Of a stretch of DNA of 47,487 nt, positions 33,654-42,198 are shown piece by piece (within the stretch, counting starts at the first letter, position 1; the number at the start of each line of letters is the position of its first letter). The stretch comes from Rhizobium esperanzae. Lineage in GTDB: Bacteria > Pseudomonadota > Alphaproteobacteria > Rhizobiales > Rhizobiaceae. Made by a program: the position numbers and the translations under genes. The stretch lies in assembly GCF_014197615.1 (NCBI RefSeq), contig NZ_JACIFY010000018.1:1-47487 (forward strand). Direction: 5' to 3'. The notes below the pieces were generated by a model, which was not told where the DNA came from, ran no database searches, and saw nothing but the letters and a program-made list of their open reading frames with translations.

Positions 33654-34418
33654 TCAGTTCGCCACCAAACCGCCCGGAAGATTATTCTGAAAAAGATCGT
33701 TGAGCTTGAACACAACTTCCGTTCTGTTGGTCGCTTTGACCTTTTTCATGATGTTGCGAACATGCACCTTGACGGTGCTTTCCCGCAGATTGAGCTCGTA
33801 GGCAATGATCTTGTTCGCCTTTCCGCGCCGCAGTGCCGCCACGACTTCGGCCTGACGATCCGTGAAAATCCCGGCCAACGGATGCGTTGTCGAATTGCTC
33901 GACTGCAGCAGGTGACGCATGGCGAACAGGGCGCTTGCGGGTACGAAAAGTCCTCCTGCTACCGATAGCGCGATCAGTTCCATGCAGACGCTGATGCTGA
34001 CGGTGGCAGGTATGTAACCCTTGGCTCCGCAATCGATCGCCTTTACGATTTGCGCGAAATCGTCACTGTCAGACAATATGATGACCGGTGTCGACACGAA
34101 TTCCGACGACAGGCTCTTGATCTGCTCCGAAACGGCAGGGTCGTCGACCATCTTGCCACCGACGTTCAAGAGGATCGCCGACAGCGGAGGATATTCGTCG
34201 CGCTTTTGCTTCCACTCCTCAATCGATCCAAACGCCAGAATGAGGAAATCTTTCGTGTGGGCGGCCATACATTGCGCAAGGCAGTGCCGATCAAGTTCCC
34301 GCTTGTCGAGAATGACAAGCGACTGCTTTGAACGCGACGGTCGCGCAATCGCCGTCTCACCGTCTTCCATCTCCAGGGGAAGAGACACGTCTTCCCGCCT
34401 GTGGTTTATTGAATCCAA
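33654..34418 (-). CDS. LuxR-type regulator with a pseudo-receiver domain
   Basis: A 254-residue protein. Residues about 32-150 have the pattern of a response-regulator receiver, but the position of the phosphorylated Asp at the end of strand 3 is Asn85 (AILLNVGG), so it is unlikely to be phosphorylated in the normal way. Later landmarks (PVIILSD, then GAKGYIPATVS) are retained. The C-terminal LuxR DNA-binding domain reads FTDRQAEVVAALRRGKANKI and NLRESTVKVHVRNIMKK. GGGAGGATGGGG lies upstream of the ATG. Its position between the two halves of the exopolysaccharide genes suggests that it regulates them. Confidence 0.85.
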   Translation of the reverse strand: MDSINHRREDVSLPLEMEDGETAIARPSRSKQSLVILDKRELDRHCLAQCMAAHTKDFLILAFGSIEEWKQKRDEYPPLSAILLNVGGKMVDDPAVSEQIKSLSSEFVSTPVIILSDSDDFAQIVKAIDCGAKGYIPATVSISVCMELIALSVAGGLFVPASALFAMRHLLQSSNSTTHPLAGIFTDRQAEVVAALRRGKANKIIAYELNLRESTVKVHVRNIMKKVKATNRTEVVFKLNDLFQNNLPGGLVAN

Positions 34419-34437
34419 AGCCCCATCCTCCCAAACT

Positions 34438-34452
34438 GGTACACGTCTTACC
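34438..34452. promoter_or_regulatory. Inverted-arm element GGTACACGTCTTACC upstream of the LuxR-type gene
   Basis: GGTA and TACC arms flank a 7-base centre, 20 bases upstream of the regulator start codon. GTAAGACGT within it (minus strand) also occurs at 28045-28053. It may be an autoregulatory site; this is a weak inference. Confidence 0.25.
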
Positions 34453-34535
34453 CAAAAGTCGATTATTGAACTCCCCTATAAATACGGGAGCTTAATCAGC
34501 AAAAGTGCTAATTTAATACCACAGTTTCGGTGCAG

Positions 34536-34557
34536 TAACACTAATTAATAGTGGTTA
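34536..34557. promoter_or_regulatory. AT-rich imperfect palindrome, candidate operator
   Basis: TAACACTAATTAATAGTGGTTA contains perfect arms CACTA (34539-34543) and TAGTG (34549-34553) around ATTAA. It lies in the 560-base divergent region between the LuxR-type gene and the amino-sugar cassette. The rest of this AT-rich region (34419-34980) holds no supported gene; a 34-codon ORF at 34697-34801 without clear features was not called. Confidence 0.4.
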
Positions 34558-34980
34558 CCTCGCAGCACATAAGTTCCGTGAAAAGGTGAAAATGGTTAAA
34601 TTTCATAAATGACAAGTCTATTTCTAAGTCATTTTCACAACACTGCCCGGATTTTCTGTCTGTATTCAATTTAATTCGCTAAACCCGTGGAAACTATGCC
34701 CGTCCTCTATGGAGAGGACCAGGATCGATCATTGCGCGACCTGCAGCCGCCGCCGATCGATCGCCATGGGCGATCCAGGGCAAGCATCATCCGATCATAG
34801 TAAGCAACTACGCCTTTTGGCGAATAAGCTTCAACGTTTTGTTTCTTTACTAAGATGGAGAAAACAATTCACTTTGGATGCGAGAGTTATAGTTGCCCTG
34901 ATGAAATGAAACCTTGAGCACCTTCATGCGATCGACGGTTTCAGCCAGATCTGGGCCTGTTGAGTAGGGGGCGAGGTGGA

Positions 34981-35487
34981 ATGATTGCATCGAACGTCAA
35001 GCTGGGTGACGGCTGCGTTATCCATCATCAAGATCTCGTCAATCTCTACGGCTGCACGATCGGCGCAGGAACGCGCATCGGCACCTTCGTTGAAATCCAG
35101 AAAAACGTCCTCGTCGGAAAAGACTGCAAAATATCCAGTCATTCCTTCCTCTGCGAAGGCGTGACGCTGGAAGACGGCGTTTTCATCGGCCACGGGGTCA
35201 TGTTCACCAACGATACTTACCCGCGCGCCGTCAACGCGGACGGCAGTCTGCAGACGGAGGCAGACTGGGTTGTCATCCCCACTGTAGTCAAGCGCCATGC
35301 GTCGATCGGCAGCAACGCCACCATTCTGCCCGGCGTGATCATCGGCGAGGCCGCACAGGTCGGCGCCGGCGCTGTCGTCACCAAGGATGTGCCTGACGGC
35401 GCCATTGTTGCCGGCGTTCCGGCGAGAATTACCGGTCGCGTTCATGACCGGCCAGTCAACATGCAAGCGTTGGGAGGAATGCGATGA
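34981..35487 (+). CDS. Hexapeptide-repeat N-acetyltransferase, WlbB/WbpD-like
   Basis: A 168-residue left-handed beta-helix protein. Hexapeptide repeats run through the whole length (VKLGDGCVI.., GAGTRIGTFVEIQKNVLVG, GEAAQVGAGAVVTKDVPDGA). The segments LYGCTIGAGTRIGTFVEIQ, SHSFLCEGVTLEDGVFIGHG and FTNDTYPRAVN are close to the acetyltransferases that N-acetylate 3-amino-uronic sugars (WlbB/WbpD). It should use acetyl-CoA on a UDP-linked 3-amino sugar. GAGGTGGA precedes the ATG at 34981, which is preferred to the TTG at 34960. First gene of the six-gene cassette; its stop overlaps the next start by 4 bases. Confidence 0.88.
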   Translation: MIASNVKLGDGCVIHHQDLVNLYGCTIGAGTRIGTFVEIQKNVLVGKDCKISSHSFLCEGVTLEDGVFIGHGVMFTNDTYPRAVNADGSLQTEADWVVIPTVVKRHASIGSNATILPGVIIGEAAQVGAGAVVTKDVPDGAIVAGVPARITGRVHDRPVNMQALGGMR

Positions 35488-36521
35488 TCGGCATTGCAGT
35501 TGTCGGATATGGGTATTGGGGCCCGAACCTGGTTCGTAACATCTCGGAAGCGGCCGGCGCGCACCTGGTTTCCGTTTGTGATTTGAATGTCGAACGACTG
35601 GCGGCCGTTAAAAGCCGGTATCCCGCGATAACGATCACCGACAATTTCGAGGAAGTTCTGCGCGATCCGAGAGTGGATGCGATTGCCATCGCAACGCCCG
35701 TCTCGACCCATTTCAAGCTCGCAATGCAGGCGATGATGGCCGGCAAGCATGTCTTCGTCGAAAAGCCGATGGCATCGACGACGGAGGAAGCCGCGCGGAT
35801 GGTCGAAGAGGCCGCGCGCCGGCGCCTCGTGCTGGCAGTGGATCATACCTTCGTCCACACAGGCGCCGTCCGCAAGATGCGCGAACTGGTCGAAAGCGGC
35901 TTGGGCGACATGTATTATTACGACTCCGTCCGGGTCAATCTGGGACTCTTCCAGCACGATGTCAGCGTCATCTGGGACCTTGCGGTGCATGATCTCTCCA
36001 TCCTGGACCATGTCGTGCAGGAAAGGCCGGTGGCCGTCTCAGCGACGGGCATGAGCCATGTGCTTGGCGAGCCGGAGAACATCGCCTATCTCACGCTCTT
36101 CTTCGAAAGCAAGCTTATCGCCCACGTCCACGTCAATTGGCTGGCACCGGTCAAGGTCCGCCGCACGCTGATCGGCTGCAGCAACAAGATGATTGTCTAT
36201 GACGATCTGGAGCCCAGCGAAAAGATCAAGGTCTATGACAAGGGCATCACCATGTGCCCGAATTCCGATGCCTATGGCGAGAAGGTGCATCAGATGATGG
36301 TCGGCTACCGCAGCGGCGACATGTGGGCGCCCAAGCTCGATATGACCGAGGCACTGAAACGGGAGCTGGATCAGTTCGTCGAGTGCATCGAGCAGAATTC
36401 GCGCCCGATTGCAGACGGCCACGCCGGGTTGCGTGTCGTGCGTATCCTTGAAGCCGCAAGCCGGTCGCTCGCTCAGCGCGGTCGCATCATCGAGCTCGAA
36501 GAGGCGAGGCGCATTGCATGA
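35484..36521 (+). CDS. Gfo/Idh/MocA-family sugar-nucleotide dehydrogenase, WlbA/WbpB-like
   Basis: A 345-residue oxidoreductase. The Rossmann start is IGIAVVGYGYWGPNLVRN (residues 2-19), followed by IATPVSTHFKLAMQAMMAGK and the family motif FVEKPMASTTEEA (catalytic Lys in EKP). The C-terminal half contains VSVIWDLAVHDLSILDHV, in which the D-x3-H pattern is part of the active site. WlbA-type enzymes oxidise C3 of UDP-N-acetylglucosaminuronic acid with NAD+, giving the keto sugar for transamination by the next enzyme. Sandwiched between an acetyltransferase and an aminotransferase with 4-base overlaps on each side, it forms the standard 3-amino-sugar trio. The needed UDP-GlcNAc 6-dehydrogenase is not encoded here. 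Confidence 0.88.
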   Translation: MIGIAVVGYGYWGPNLVRNISEAAGAHLVSVCDLNVERLAAVKSRYPAITITDNFEEVLRDPRVDAIAIATPVSTHFKLAMQAMMAGKHVFVEKPMASTTEEAARMVEEAARRRLVLAVDHTFVHTGAVRKMRELVESGLGDMYYYDSVRVNLGLFQHDVSVIWDLAVHDLSILDHVVQERPVAVSATGMSHVLGEPENIAYLTLFFESKLIAHVHVNWLAPVKVRRTLIGCSNKMIVYDDLEPSEKIKVYDKGITMCPNSDAYGEKVHQMMVGYRSGDMWAPKLDMTEALKRELDQFVECIEQNSRPIADGHAGLRVVRILEAASRSLAQRGRIIELEEARRIA

Positions 36522-37621
36522 TCCCGTTCCTGGACCTCAAAGCACAATATCAATCGATCAAGAGCGAAATCGACGCCGCCGTGCTCGGCGTCCTGGCCTC
36601 CGGGCAATATATACTCGGCGAAGAGGTTGCCCGCCTCCAGCAGGAATTCGCCGAGTATTGCAACGTCAAACATGCGATAGCGGTCAACACCGGAACGAGT
36701 GCCCTGCATCTGTCGCTTCTCGCGGCAGGCGTCGGCCCGGGCGATGAAGTCATCACCGTGCCATTTACCTTCGTCGCGACCGTATCGGCGATCTGTTACG
36801 CCGGTGCGCGGCCTGTTTTCGTCGATGTCGAACCCGTAACGCTGACGATGGACCCGGCTCAACTCGAGGCGAAGATCACCCCCCGCACCAAGGCCATCAT
36901 TCCCGTCCATCTCTACGGGCAGATGGCCGATATGGACGCGATCAAGGCGATTGCCGACCACTATCGGATACCGATCATCGAGGATGCCTGTCAGGCGCAT
37001 GGGGCACAATACAAAGGCGCGCGCGCCGGCAGCATCGGCACGTCAGGCTGCTTCAGCTTCTATCCCGGCAAAAATCTCGGCGCCTGCGGCGAGGGGGGTA
37101 TCGTCGTCACCAACAGCGACGATCAGGCCAAAACGATGCGCATGCTGCGCGACTGGGGCCAGGAACAGCGCTATCACCATCTGCTGAAGGGCTTCAACTA
37201 CCGCATGGATGCCATTCAGGGTGCGATCCTGCGCATCAAGCTGCGGCATCTCGAAGCCTGGACCGAAGCGCGGCGCGCCCATGGACGCCGCTACTCGCAG
37301 CTGCTTGGCGGCTCGGCGAATTTGAGGACGCCTGTCGAAATCCTCGATCGGCGCCACGTCTATCACGTCTATGCCATCAGAAGCCGCGATCGCGACGAGC
37401 TTCAGCGCGCACTGACCGCCGAGGGCATTCAGTCGGGGCTGCACTATCCGATCCCCGTTCATCTGCAGAAGGCCCATGCCGACCTTGGCTACCAGGCCGG
37501 GGATTTCCCCATCTCGGAAGCCGCTGCACGGGAGGTTCTCTCACTGCCGATCTATCCCGAGATGCCGGCCTGGCACGTCGATCAGGTGGCCGCCGCGCTG
37601 GAATACGCCTATGCCAGCTAA
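36518..37621 (+). CDS. DegT/DnrJ/EryC1/StrS aminotransferase, WlbC/WbpE-like
   Basis: A 367-residue PLP-dependent sugar aminotransferase. It begins MIPFLDLKAQYQSI, has the cofactor-binding NTGTSALHLSL (about 58-68), the GDEVITVPFTFVATVSA segment, EDACQAHGAQY and the Schiff-base lysine in CFSFYPGKNLGACGEGG. It should transfer an amino group from glutamate to a 3-keto UDP-sugar made by the preceding dehydrogenase. Overlaps the dehydrogenase gene by 4 bases and the following acyltransferase by 11 bases. Confidence 0.9.
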   Translation: MIPFLDLKAQYQSIKSEIDAAVLGVLASGQYILGEEVARLQQEFAEYCNVKHAIAVNTGTSALHLSLLAAGVGPGDEVITVPFTFVATVSAICYAGARPVFVDVEPVTLTMDPAQLEAKITPRTKAIIPVHLYGQMADMDAIKAIADHYRIPIIEDACQAHGAQYKGARAGSIGTSGCFSFYPGKNLGACGEGGIVVTNSDDQAKTMRMLRDWGQEQRYHHLLKGFNYRMDAIQGAILRIKLRHLEAWTEARRAHGRRYSQLLGGSANLRTPVEILDRRHVYHVYAIRSRDRDELQRALTAEGIQSGLHYPIPVHLQKAHADLGYQAGDFPISEAAAREVLSLPIYPEMPAWHVDQVAAALEYAYAS

Positions 37622-38327
37622 TCCAGGCGAGGCCCGGGTCGTGCAGGCAGTCCACGGCCGCCATGAAAGACCGGCAGACCCCGCCTACCAGGCCGGGTTG
37701 GCCGAAGAACTCAGGCTGTCATACGGGCGCGCCGGCCTGATCGAACTCTATGGTCGCTTCGCAACAGGCGACGGCGTCGTCGACACGATGATGCGCAAGG
37801 CCATCTGGCAAGCGATCACGCGGAGCTGCGGCACGGGATTGCAGGTCGCAGGCGGCGCCGGCTTCAAACACCCGGAGACGTTCGAGATCGGCAACGGCGT
37901 GTTCATCGGCGCTCAAGCCTATATCCAGGGGCGCTACGACGGCACCTGCGTGATCGGCGACAATGTCTGGATCGGGCCGATGGCCTATTTCGACGCGCGC
38001 AATCTGGTGATCGAGGATTCCGTCGGGTGGGGGCCGGGCGCCAAGGTGCTTGGCTCGACCCACACCGCATTGCCAGTCGACGTGCCGATCATTCGCACGG
38101 ATCTCGAAATCAAGCCGGTCCGCATCTGTGCGGAGGCCGATATCGGAACGAATGCGACCATTCTTCCCGGCGTGACCATCGGGAAGGGGGCGATCGTCGG
38201 AGCGGGGGCAGTTGTCGTTTCCGACGTCGAGCCGTTCTCGGTCGCCGCGGGCGTACCGGCGAAATTCATACGTTGGCGTTCGGAGAATGATCCGATGACG
38301 AACATATCGCGTGAGGGAAGATCATGA
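37611..38327 (+). CDS. Second hexapeptide acyltransferase
   Basis: A 238-residue protein. A helical N-terminal part (about 1-90) precedes a left-handed beta-helix: IGNGVFIGAQAYIQGRYDG, VIGDNVWIGPMAYFDARN, and later ADIGTNATILPGVTIGKG with GAIVGAGAVVVSDVEPFSV and the trimer-type end AAGVPAKFIRWR. The fold is that of the maltose/galactoside O-acetyltransferase class. It may acetylate a second amino or hydroxyl group of the same repeat unit. I chose the ATG at 37611; the long in-frame upstream extension to 37476 runs antisense in character through the aminotransferase gene. It overlaps the next gene by 4 bases. Confidence 0.85.
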   Translation: MPANPGEARVVQAVHGRHERPADPAYQAGLAEELRLSYGRAGLIELYGRFATGDGVVDTMMRKAIWQAITRSCGTGLQVAGGAGFKHPETFEIGNGVFIGAQAYIQGRYDGTCVIGDNVWIGPMAYFDARNLVIEDSVGWGPGAKVLGSTHTALPVDVPIIRTDLEIKPVRICAEADIGTNATILPGVTIGKGAIVGAGAVVVSDVEPFSVAAGVPAKFIRWRSENDPMTNISREGRS

Positions 38328-39295
38328 GAAATCAACGAGTACTCATTACCGGCGGCGCCGGTCTGATCGGGTCGCATATTGCCGATCTCGTCGCATTGGA
38401 AAAACCGCGTGAAATCATCATCCTCGACAATTTCGTGCGCGGGCGCCGGGATAATCTCAGCACGGCAATATCAAGCGGCTCCGTCAACATCATCGAGGGC
38501 GATATCCGCGACAGGGCGCTTCTGGCAAAAACCTTCGAAGGCGTCGACATCGTCTTTCACCAGGCCGCGATCCGCATTACGCAGTGCGCGGAAGACCCGC
38601 GGCTCGCTTTCGATGTGCTGGCCGAAGGCACGTTCAATGTTCTCGAAGCGGCCGTCAAGGCAGGCGTGTCGAAGGTCGTCGCGGCTTCCTCTGCATCTGT
38701 GCTCGGACTCGCCGAAAGCTTCCCGACGACCGAACAGCATCATCCCTACAATAACCGGACGATCTACGGCGCGGCCAAGACCTTCAACGAGGGGCTGTTG
38801 CGCAGCTTCGCGGAAATGTACGGCCTGCGCTATGTGGCGCTGCGCTATTTCAATGTCTACGGACCGCGAATGGACGTTTACGGCGCCTATACGGAGGTGC
38901 TGATCCGCTGGATGGAACGCCTTGCGGCCGGAATGCCGCCGCTCATCTATGGAGACGGTAGCCAGACGATGGACTTCGTCGATGCACGCGACATCGCGCG
39001 GGCAAACATTCTCGCCGCCAAGAGCGACGTCACGGACGAAGTCTTCAATGTCGCGAGCGGCCAGGAAATAAGCCTCCTGGAACTCGCTCAGATGCTGAGC
39101 AGCGTCATGGGCGTTTCACTCGAGCCCCAGCACAAAGAGGCCCGGACCGTCAACGGCGTAACCCGCCGTCTTGCCGATATCAGCAAGGCCGAACGGCTCC
39201 TCGGTTTCAAGGCGGAAATATCTATGGAACAGGGGCTTCGCGATCTCGTTGCCTGGTGGCAGCAGCAGACAGTCGCGGGAGGGGCCGCAGCATGA
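38324..39295 (+). CDS. NAD-dependent sugar-nucleotide epimerase/dehydratase (extended SDR)
   Basis: A 323-residue protein with VLITGGAGLIGSHIADL (NAD site, about 6-22), VFHQAAI, AASSASVLGLAE (catalytic Ser) and IYGAAKTFNEGLL (Tyr-x3-Lys), then RYFNVYGPRMDVYGAY and a DFVDARDIARA nucleotide-sugar-binding part. It resembles UDP-hexose 4-epimerases and related dehydratases. Within this cassette it may epimerise or dehydrate the sugar that the last aminotransferase then aminates; the exact reaction cannot be decided. Start and end both overlap neighbours by 4 bases. Confidence 0.88.
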   Translation: MRNQRVLITGGAGLIGSHIADLVALEKPREIIILDNFVRGRRDNLSTAISSGSVNIIEGDIRDRALLAKTFEGVDIVFHQAAIRITQCAEDPRLAFDVLAEGTFNVLEAAVKAGVSKVVAASSASVLGLAESFPTTEQHHPYNNRTIYGAAKTFNEGLLRSFAEMYGLRYVALRYFNVYGPRMDVYGAYTEVLIRWMERLAAGMPPLIYGDGSQTMDFVDARDIARANILAAKSDVTDEVFNVASGQEISLLELAQMLSSVMGVSLEPQHKEARTVNGVTRRLADISKAERLLGFKAEISMEQGLRDLVAWWQQQTVAGGAAA

Positions 39296-40509
39296 GTTCA
39301 CCTCAATCCACAATTCCCGTCGCCAAGCCCGTTCTCGGGGAGGAAGAGGCCGAGGCCACGCGCCGTGTCATCCTGTCGGGGTGGGTGACGCAGGGGCCGG
39401 AAGTCGCAGCTTTTGAGAAGGAATTCGCGGCCTTCGTCGGCTCCGAGCACGCCTGTGCCGTCTCCAACTGCACGACGGCGCTTCACCTCGCCCTGATGGC
39501 GGTCGGCGTAGGTTCCGGTGACGAAGTCATCACGGTCAGCCATTCGTTCATCGCAACGGCGAACGCCGTTCGATACTGCAATGCGGTGCCCGTCTTGGTC
39601 GACATCGAGCCTGACGGTTACAATATCGACCCCAGCTCAATCGAAACGGCGATTACGCCTCGCACCAAGGCAATCCTGTGCGTTCATCAGCTCGGCATGC
39701 CTTGCGATCTCCGTTCGATCGTGGAGATCGGCAAGCGCCATTCGATACCGGTTATCGAGGATGCTGCCTGTGCATCGGGAAGCGAAATCCTCTGGGACGG
39801 GCGGTGGGAAAAGATCGGCAAACCGCATGGTGATATTGCCTGCTTCTCCTTCCATCCCCGCAAGGTCGTCACCACGGGTGACGGTGGCATGCTGACGACT
39901 GTGAATCCGGAATATGACCGAAAATTCCGGCTGTGGCGTCAGCATGGCATGAGCGTCACCGACGCTGTCCGCCACGGCTCGAAGCAGGTGATCTTCGAGG
40001 ACTATGATGAGCTCGGCTACAACTACCGTATGACCGACCTCCAGGCCGCCGTCGGACGGGTCCAGCTGCGGCGGCTGCCGGAGCTGGTTGCACAGCGACG
40101 GCGATTTGCCTCGCACTATTGCGAGGGACTGTCCAGGATCCCGGGTCTGTCGATTCCGGTCGAGCCTGGCTGGGCTCGCAGCAACTGGCAGAGCTTCTGC
40201 GTGAGATTGTCCGATGGAATCGATCAGCGGGCAGTCATGCAGACGATGCTCGATCAAGGGATATCGACGCGGCGCGGCGTGATGAACATTCACCTGGAAG
40301 GCGCCTATGCCAATCAGAGCTGCCATCGCGTCGCCACCAGTCTGACGCGAAGCGTATCTGCGCAGCAGCAAACGATCATCCTGCCGCTTTATGCCCAGAT
40401 GACGGAGGTTGATATCGTCAGGGTCGTCGAGACCTTGCGCCAGGCCCTTGCTGAGGCCACCGCCGGCCGCGTCATCCGTCAGCCCGAGCAGGACCCAGTA
40501 CCTGCATGA
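39292..40509 (+). CDS. Second DegT/DnrJ/EryC1/StrS aminotransferase
   Basis: A 405-residue PLP enzyme. It starts near TIPVAKPVLGEEEAEATRR; the cofactor-binding pattern is AVSNCTTALHLALMAVG, and the Schiff-base region is CFSFHPRKVVTTGDGG. ELGYNYRMTDLQAAVGR and ISTRRGVMNIHLEGAY are acceptor-site landmarks of ArnB/PseC-like sugar 4-aminotransferases. It would aminate a keto sugar, perhaps the product of the preceding SDR protein, giving a second amino sugar. I use the ATG at 39292, which overlaps the epimerase stop (ATGA). Last gene of the cassette, followed by a strong terminator. Confidence 0.88.
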   Translation: MSSPQSTIPVAKPVLGEEEAEATRRVILSGWVTQGPEVAAFEKEFAAFVGSEHACAVSNCTTALHLALMAVGVGSGDEVITVSHSFIATANAVRYCNAVPVLVDIEPDGYNIDPSSIETAITPRTKAILCVHQLGMPCDLRSIVEIGKRHSIPVIEDAACASGSEILWDGRWEKIGKPHGDIACFSFHPRKVVTTGDGGMLTTVNPEYDRKFRLWRQHGMSVTDAVRHGSKQVIFEDYDELGYNYRMTDLQAAVGRVQLRRLPELVAQRRRFASHYCEGLSRIPGLSIPVEPGWARSNWQSFCVRLSDGIDQRAVMQTMLDQGISTRRGVMNIHLEGAYANQSCHRVATSLTRSVSAQQQTIILPLYAQMTEVDIVRVVETLRQALAEATAGRVIRQPEQDPVPA

Positions 40510-40547
40510 AGTGATGCCTGCACACCGCGGCATGTGGATAAGACATC

Positions 40548-40581
40548 AGGAAAGCGCGCATCATCTGATGCGCGCTTTCCT
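40548..40581. terminator. Bidirectional terminator between the amino-sugar cassette and the flippase gene
   Basis: AGGAAAGCGCGCATCA (40548-40563) and TGATGCGCGCTTTCCT (40566-40581) are perfectly complementary over 16 bp. The outer AAA/TTT pairs supply short T-runs for either strand. It separates two convergent units and touches the stop codon of the flippase gene. Confidence 0.8.
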
Positions 40582-42089
40582 TATGCGGATTTCGCGATCC
40601 ATCCTCTGACGGTTGCGGGCAGCGCCTCCGGTGGAAGCAGTTCGACCAGCATGCGCAGCGAGTAAAGCCCGCTCACGACCACGGCGAGGCAGCCGATCAC
40701 CATCGCCGACCACGCCGGTAAGAGGAAAAAGGCCGAGACGACCAATCCCGATGCAGGCAGGAAGAGAAGCGCGTGTCTGCGATTGGCAGGCGACCAGCGA
40801 AAGCCGGTGAGCCGTCGCACGATCACGTAAATCAGAATGCTGTGCCAGACGTAGAGGCCGAAGAACGCCATGCCGGCCCCTGACGTGCCGAACTCTGATA
40901 CGAAGAGCCACGCCAGCCCCACATGCACCAGCGTCGCTGCGACCTCCGTCCAAAAGAAGATCGTCTGCGCACCCTTCGCCAGGACGATGAAACCCATCGG
41001 CCAAGCGACGATCCTGAGCATCATCCCAAGGCAGATCCAACGCAGAAGATCCACAGCCCCGTGAAACTCCGCGGAATAGAACAAACTCATGACGAGTGGC
41101 GCCAGGGTCAAGGTGGCAATCAGACCGGGGCCGGCCAGCAATATGCTGATTTCCGCCTGTTCATTGACCAGCCGGTTGCACTCGGCCTTGTTGTTTGCGA
41201 TGGCGGTCAAGCGCGGATAGAAGTCCGTTCCCATCGCCTGCAGGATGAAACCGGCGTAAAGACCGCCAAGCGCCCAGGCTGCCTGATACAATCCCGCCGC
41301 GATGACACCCCCTTGATTCAGCACGATAATGCGGATGGCATAGGCCGCGCCGAAGGTCAGAAGTCCGCTGGCCATAAAAGCGACACCGAGCCGGAACAGA
41401 GCTTTTGCTTCCAGGCCGAACTGGCGCGGCGACATCGCCGGCGGCCGCGTGGATATTTGTTTGCTGTACCACCAGGTGGGAAGGAACGAGACGGCCGCGA
41501 TTGCCACGAGCGAGGGTGCGATCGCCTTTTCGCCGAACAGATAGATCAGCGGGATGCTGACGATCGTGCCGAACAGCCCTGAAAGCACATTGATGCGGGC
41601 AAGATTTGCAATGCCCCGCAAGCCCTGGATCAACGCAGCCTGCCCGGCAGCGATAAGCCGAAAGAATACGGCCAGGGAGAGCAGCACAATGCCGCCGGCG
41701 TGCTGGTAGTCGCCGAAGGTGAATTTCGAGACCGGAAACGCCAGCGCCGCAAGCAAAACCCCGCCAAGTAACCCGAGCACCAGCGATATGCGTCTGAGCG
41801 CTGTCGCCGATCGCGCGATCTTCTCGTCGTCGCCGGCGCCCGCCGCCTCGGCGACCCGGCGCACACCGCTGCTGCTCACGCCCAGACCAGCAATCGCCTG
41901 CGCGATATCGAGGATTGCTCCGTAAAGGCCGAGAAGCCCCACGCCTTCAGGACCGAGAAGAACGGCGAGCGCCTTGTTGCGAACGATGCTCAGAGCGACA
42001 TTGACCAGCGAAGAACCGCCCATCAGCATCGTCGACTTGAGGATTTGGGTATAAGTCTGACCGCTGGGTGGGGTCATGCGCAAGGTCAT
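40581..42089 (-). CDS. Wzx-type flippase (polysaccharide translocase, MOP superfamily)
   Basis: A 502-residue membrane protein with about 12-14 hydrophobic helices, beginning TMLMGGSSLVNVALSIVRNK, the typical first helix of Wzx/RfbX proteins. The conserved GVGLLGLYGAI, SSSGVRRVAE and ATLTLAPLVMSLFYSAEF segments support the O-antigen translocase family. It should move undecaprenyl-diphosphate-linked repeat units from the cytoplasmic to the periplasmic face of the inner membrane for polymerisation. The ATG at 42089 has GGGG 7 bases upstream; a second ATG follows 12 bases inside. It is transcribed in the same direction as the export-protein gene upstream, 109 bases away. Confidence 0.9.
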   Translation of the reverse strand: MTLRMTPPSGQTYTQILKSTMLMGGSSLVNVALSIVRNKALAVLLGPEGVGLLGLYGAILDIAQAIAGLGVSSSGVRRVAEAAGAGDDEKIARSATALRRISLVLGLLGGVLLAALAFPVSKFTFGDYQHAGGIVLLSLAVFFRLIAAGQAALIQGLRGIANLARINVLSGLFGTIVSIPLIYLFGEKAIAPSLVAIAAVSFLPTWWYSKQISTRPPAMSPRQFGLEAKALFRLGVAFMASGLLTFGAAYAIRIIVLNQGGVIAAGLYQAAWALGGLYAGFILQAMGTDFYPRLTAIANNKAECNRLVNEQAEISILLAGPGLIATLTLAPLVMSLFYSAEFHGAVDLLRWICLGMMLRIVAWPMGFIVLAKGAQTIFFWTEVAATLVHVGLAWLFVSEFGTSGAGMAFFGLYVWHSILIYVIVRRLTGFRWSPANRRHALLFLPASGLVVSAFFLLPAWSAMVIGCLAVVVSGLYSLRMLVELLPPEALPATVRGWIAKSA

Positions 42090-42198
42090 CGCTCAACCCC
42101 AGCTGCCAGGTTAGATTCTTTGAGGCAGGCGGCGTGAGCGCCTTGACCGCGCCCGAACCTCCGCTCCAACTTTGTTGAGAACACATGCATGTCACGGG

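Noticed and set aside
34697..34801. A 34-codon ORF starting MPVLYGEDQD
   Set aside because: Its start looks gene-like, but it is short, without a clear ribosome binding site or family; it might be the truncated head of a lost gene.
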